6,401 nt of DNA from assembly GCA_003136335.1 (NCBI GenBank), contig PLEA01000049.1:1-6401 (forward strand), written 5' to 3'. The notes under the pieces were generated by a model. That model saw nothing but the letters and a program-made list of their open reading frames with translations. It was not told where the DNA came from and searched no databases. Below are positions 5,781-6,401 of the stretch, one piece after another. Each line of letters opens with the position of its first letter. Position 1 is the first letter of the stretch. A program made the position numbers and the translations under genes. The DNA comes from Acidobacteriaceae bacterium (GTDB taxonomy: Bacteria > Acidobacteriota > Terriglobia > Terriglobales > SbA1).

Positions 5781-6260
5781 TCACGGTTGGGGGCGATCCG
5801 CCACGGCTTCCGCATGGCGAGTCGCCCATAGATATTCGGCCAGCGCGTCCAGCGCGGCATCTTCGCTGCCATCATCTAACGCCACGTCAGCGTTCAGATC
5901 GCGCGGCCCATTCCAGGCAAAGCGCTCGATGGATAAACGGAGCAACCGCATGCAGAATTCGGTCGGGTCAGCGGTCGACTCCCGGAGCGACCGCATCGCA
6001 TCGCGGAGGGCCTGGTCGGCATCCGGCAGATCGGCCGCGCGGTGGAAATAGAAACCTTGCGCATCCCAGGTGCGGAGCCGCAGCGCCGCTCCCAAGTGTA
6101 GCAGAAACCGGGGGGTCATCCGGTTTTTCGGGATCGTCTCCGGGCCGAGTGCATCCAGAAATTGGGCGACCCATTGAGCCTGGCGAACGGCCTCAAGCTC
6201 CACGGCCGCTACCATCTCCGCAGGGAAATCGGTGAGGGATGAAGGGGGGGTGGCAACCAT
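5781..6260 (-). CDS. Hypothetical 159-aa protein encoded just upstream of the serine recombinase
   Basis: I do not recognise a family. The protein appears mostly helical and soluble, with an aromatic central stretch (LRLRTWDAQGFYFHRAADLP), a conserved-looking segment FCMRLLRLSIERFAWNG and an acidic stretch near the C-terminus (ADVALDDGSEDAALDAL). There is no signal peptide, membrane segment or zinc motif; the single Cys is isolated. The ATG at 6260 is supported by GGGAG about 10 bases upstream. Its stop lies 7 bp from the recombinase start, so the two are almost certainly one transcript. Such a position fits a recombination directionality factor, a DNA-binding partner or a regulator, but that is inference from context only. 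Codon use and composition match the recombinase. Confidence 0.7.
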   Translation of the reverse strand: MVATPPSSLTDFPAEMVAAVELEAVRQAQWVAQFLDALGPETIPKNRMTPRFLLHLGAALRLRTWDAQGFYFHRAADLPDADQALRDAMRSLRESTADPTEFCMRLLRLSIERFAWNGPRDLNADVALDDGSEDAALDALAEYLWATRHAEAVADRPQP

Positions 6261-6322
6261 CCGTGGCGCTCTCCCGAATGAAGGGTGAAAGAAGAAGCCG
6301 ATCCTCGACTTCCTCTCTTCCT

Positions 6323-6351
6323 ATCATACGCTGGCAATCACTTCCGGTCCA
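6323..6351 (-). promoter_or_regulatory. Candidate sigma70-like promoter for the recombinase operon
   Basis: On the - strand, TGGACC (6346-6351) and TATGAT (6323-6328) are separated by exactly 17 bp. The -10 matches the consensus at 5 of 6 positions and the -35 at 4 of 6. Transcription would begin around 6315, leaving a leader of roughly 55 bases before the ATG at 6260. The spacing and position are good, but single matches of this quality occur by chance, and the organism's promoter consensus is unknown. Confidence 0.35.
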
Positions 6352-6401
6352 TTCTGCCGTCGTGGTTGGCGGCCATTTTCTCTTTCGGCCCGTTGCCCTT
6401 C
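6338..6401 (-). CDS. Possible C-terminal end of a further - strand gene (partial)
   Basis: On the - strand, a frame is open from the window edge to a TGA at 6338-6340. Its last residues are strongly charged (KGNGPKEKMAANHDGRMDRK), a common style for a protein C-terminus. Only about 20 codons are visible, so this may be a random open frame. If real, it would be the next gene upstream in the recombinase unit, ending 77 bases before the hypothetical gene's start. Confidence 0.2.
   Translation of the reverse strand, partial: KGNGPKEKMAANHDGRMDRK

Overview
This is a GC-rich bacterial window made of mobile DNA. No housekeeping gene, rRNA, tRNA or CRISPR array is visible. The base composition and the alanine/arginine/proline-rich proteins would suit a planctomycete or another high-GC soil or aquatic lineage, but nothing here fixes the taxon, so treat that as a weak inference.

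Left half (about 1-3312, + strand): a compact transposition operon. It starts with a small Cys4 zinc-ribbon/helical protein (146-715). A spacer of about 280 bp follows, then a DD35E retroviral-integrase-type transposase (999-2228). An ExeA/TniB-like AAA+ ATPase is coupled to the transposase by an ATGA overlap (from 2225). Last comes a small protein with a DnaG-type CHC2 zinc finger (from 3102). Transposase plus AAA+ ATPase is the known logic of MuA/MuB, TniA/TniB and IstA/IstB. The two zinc-binding accessory genes, above all the primase-type finger, are the least familiar part and the best candidate for an undescribed module. A cluster of TACCCCGC repeats lies upstream of the first gene, where a transposon end would be expected.

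Junction (about 3313-3658): the CHC2 gene loses recognisable sequence just after its zinc finger and runs into an unrelated tail. The ATPase frame also lacks a stop where one would be expected and runs far into the CHC2 gene. The right end of the DDE element therefore looks damaged or interrupted. The stretch contains two adjacent hairpins and no convincing gene.

Right half (3659-6401, - strand): a second, convergent recombination unit. It has a 159-aa protein of unknown function (5781-6260) followed after 7 bp by a 704-aa large serine recombinase (3659-5773) with its catalytic residues intact. A plausible sigma70-like promoter lies upstream. A possible C-terminal fragment of a further - strand gene reaches the window's right edge.

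The simplest reading is two nested or abutting mobile elements. A serine-recombinase element may have landed in, or next to, the 3' gene of a DDE/AAA+ transposon. Only sequence beyond 6401 can show whether the missing half of the CHC2 gene lies on the far side.
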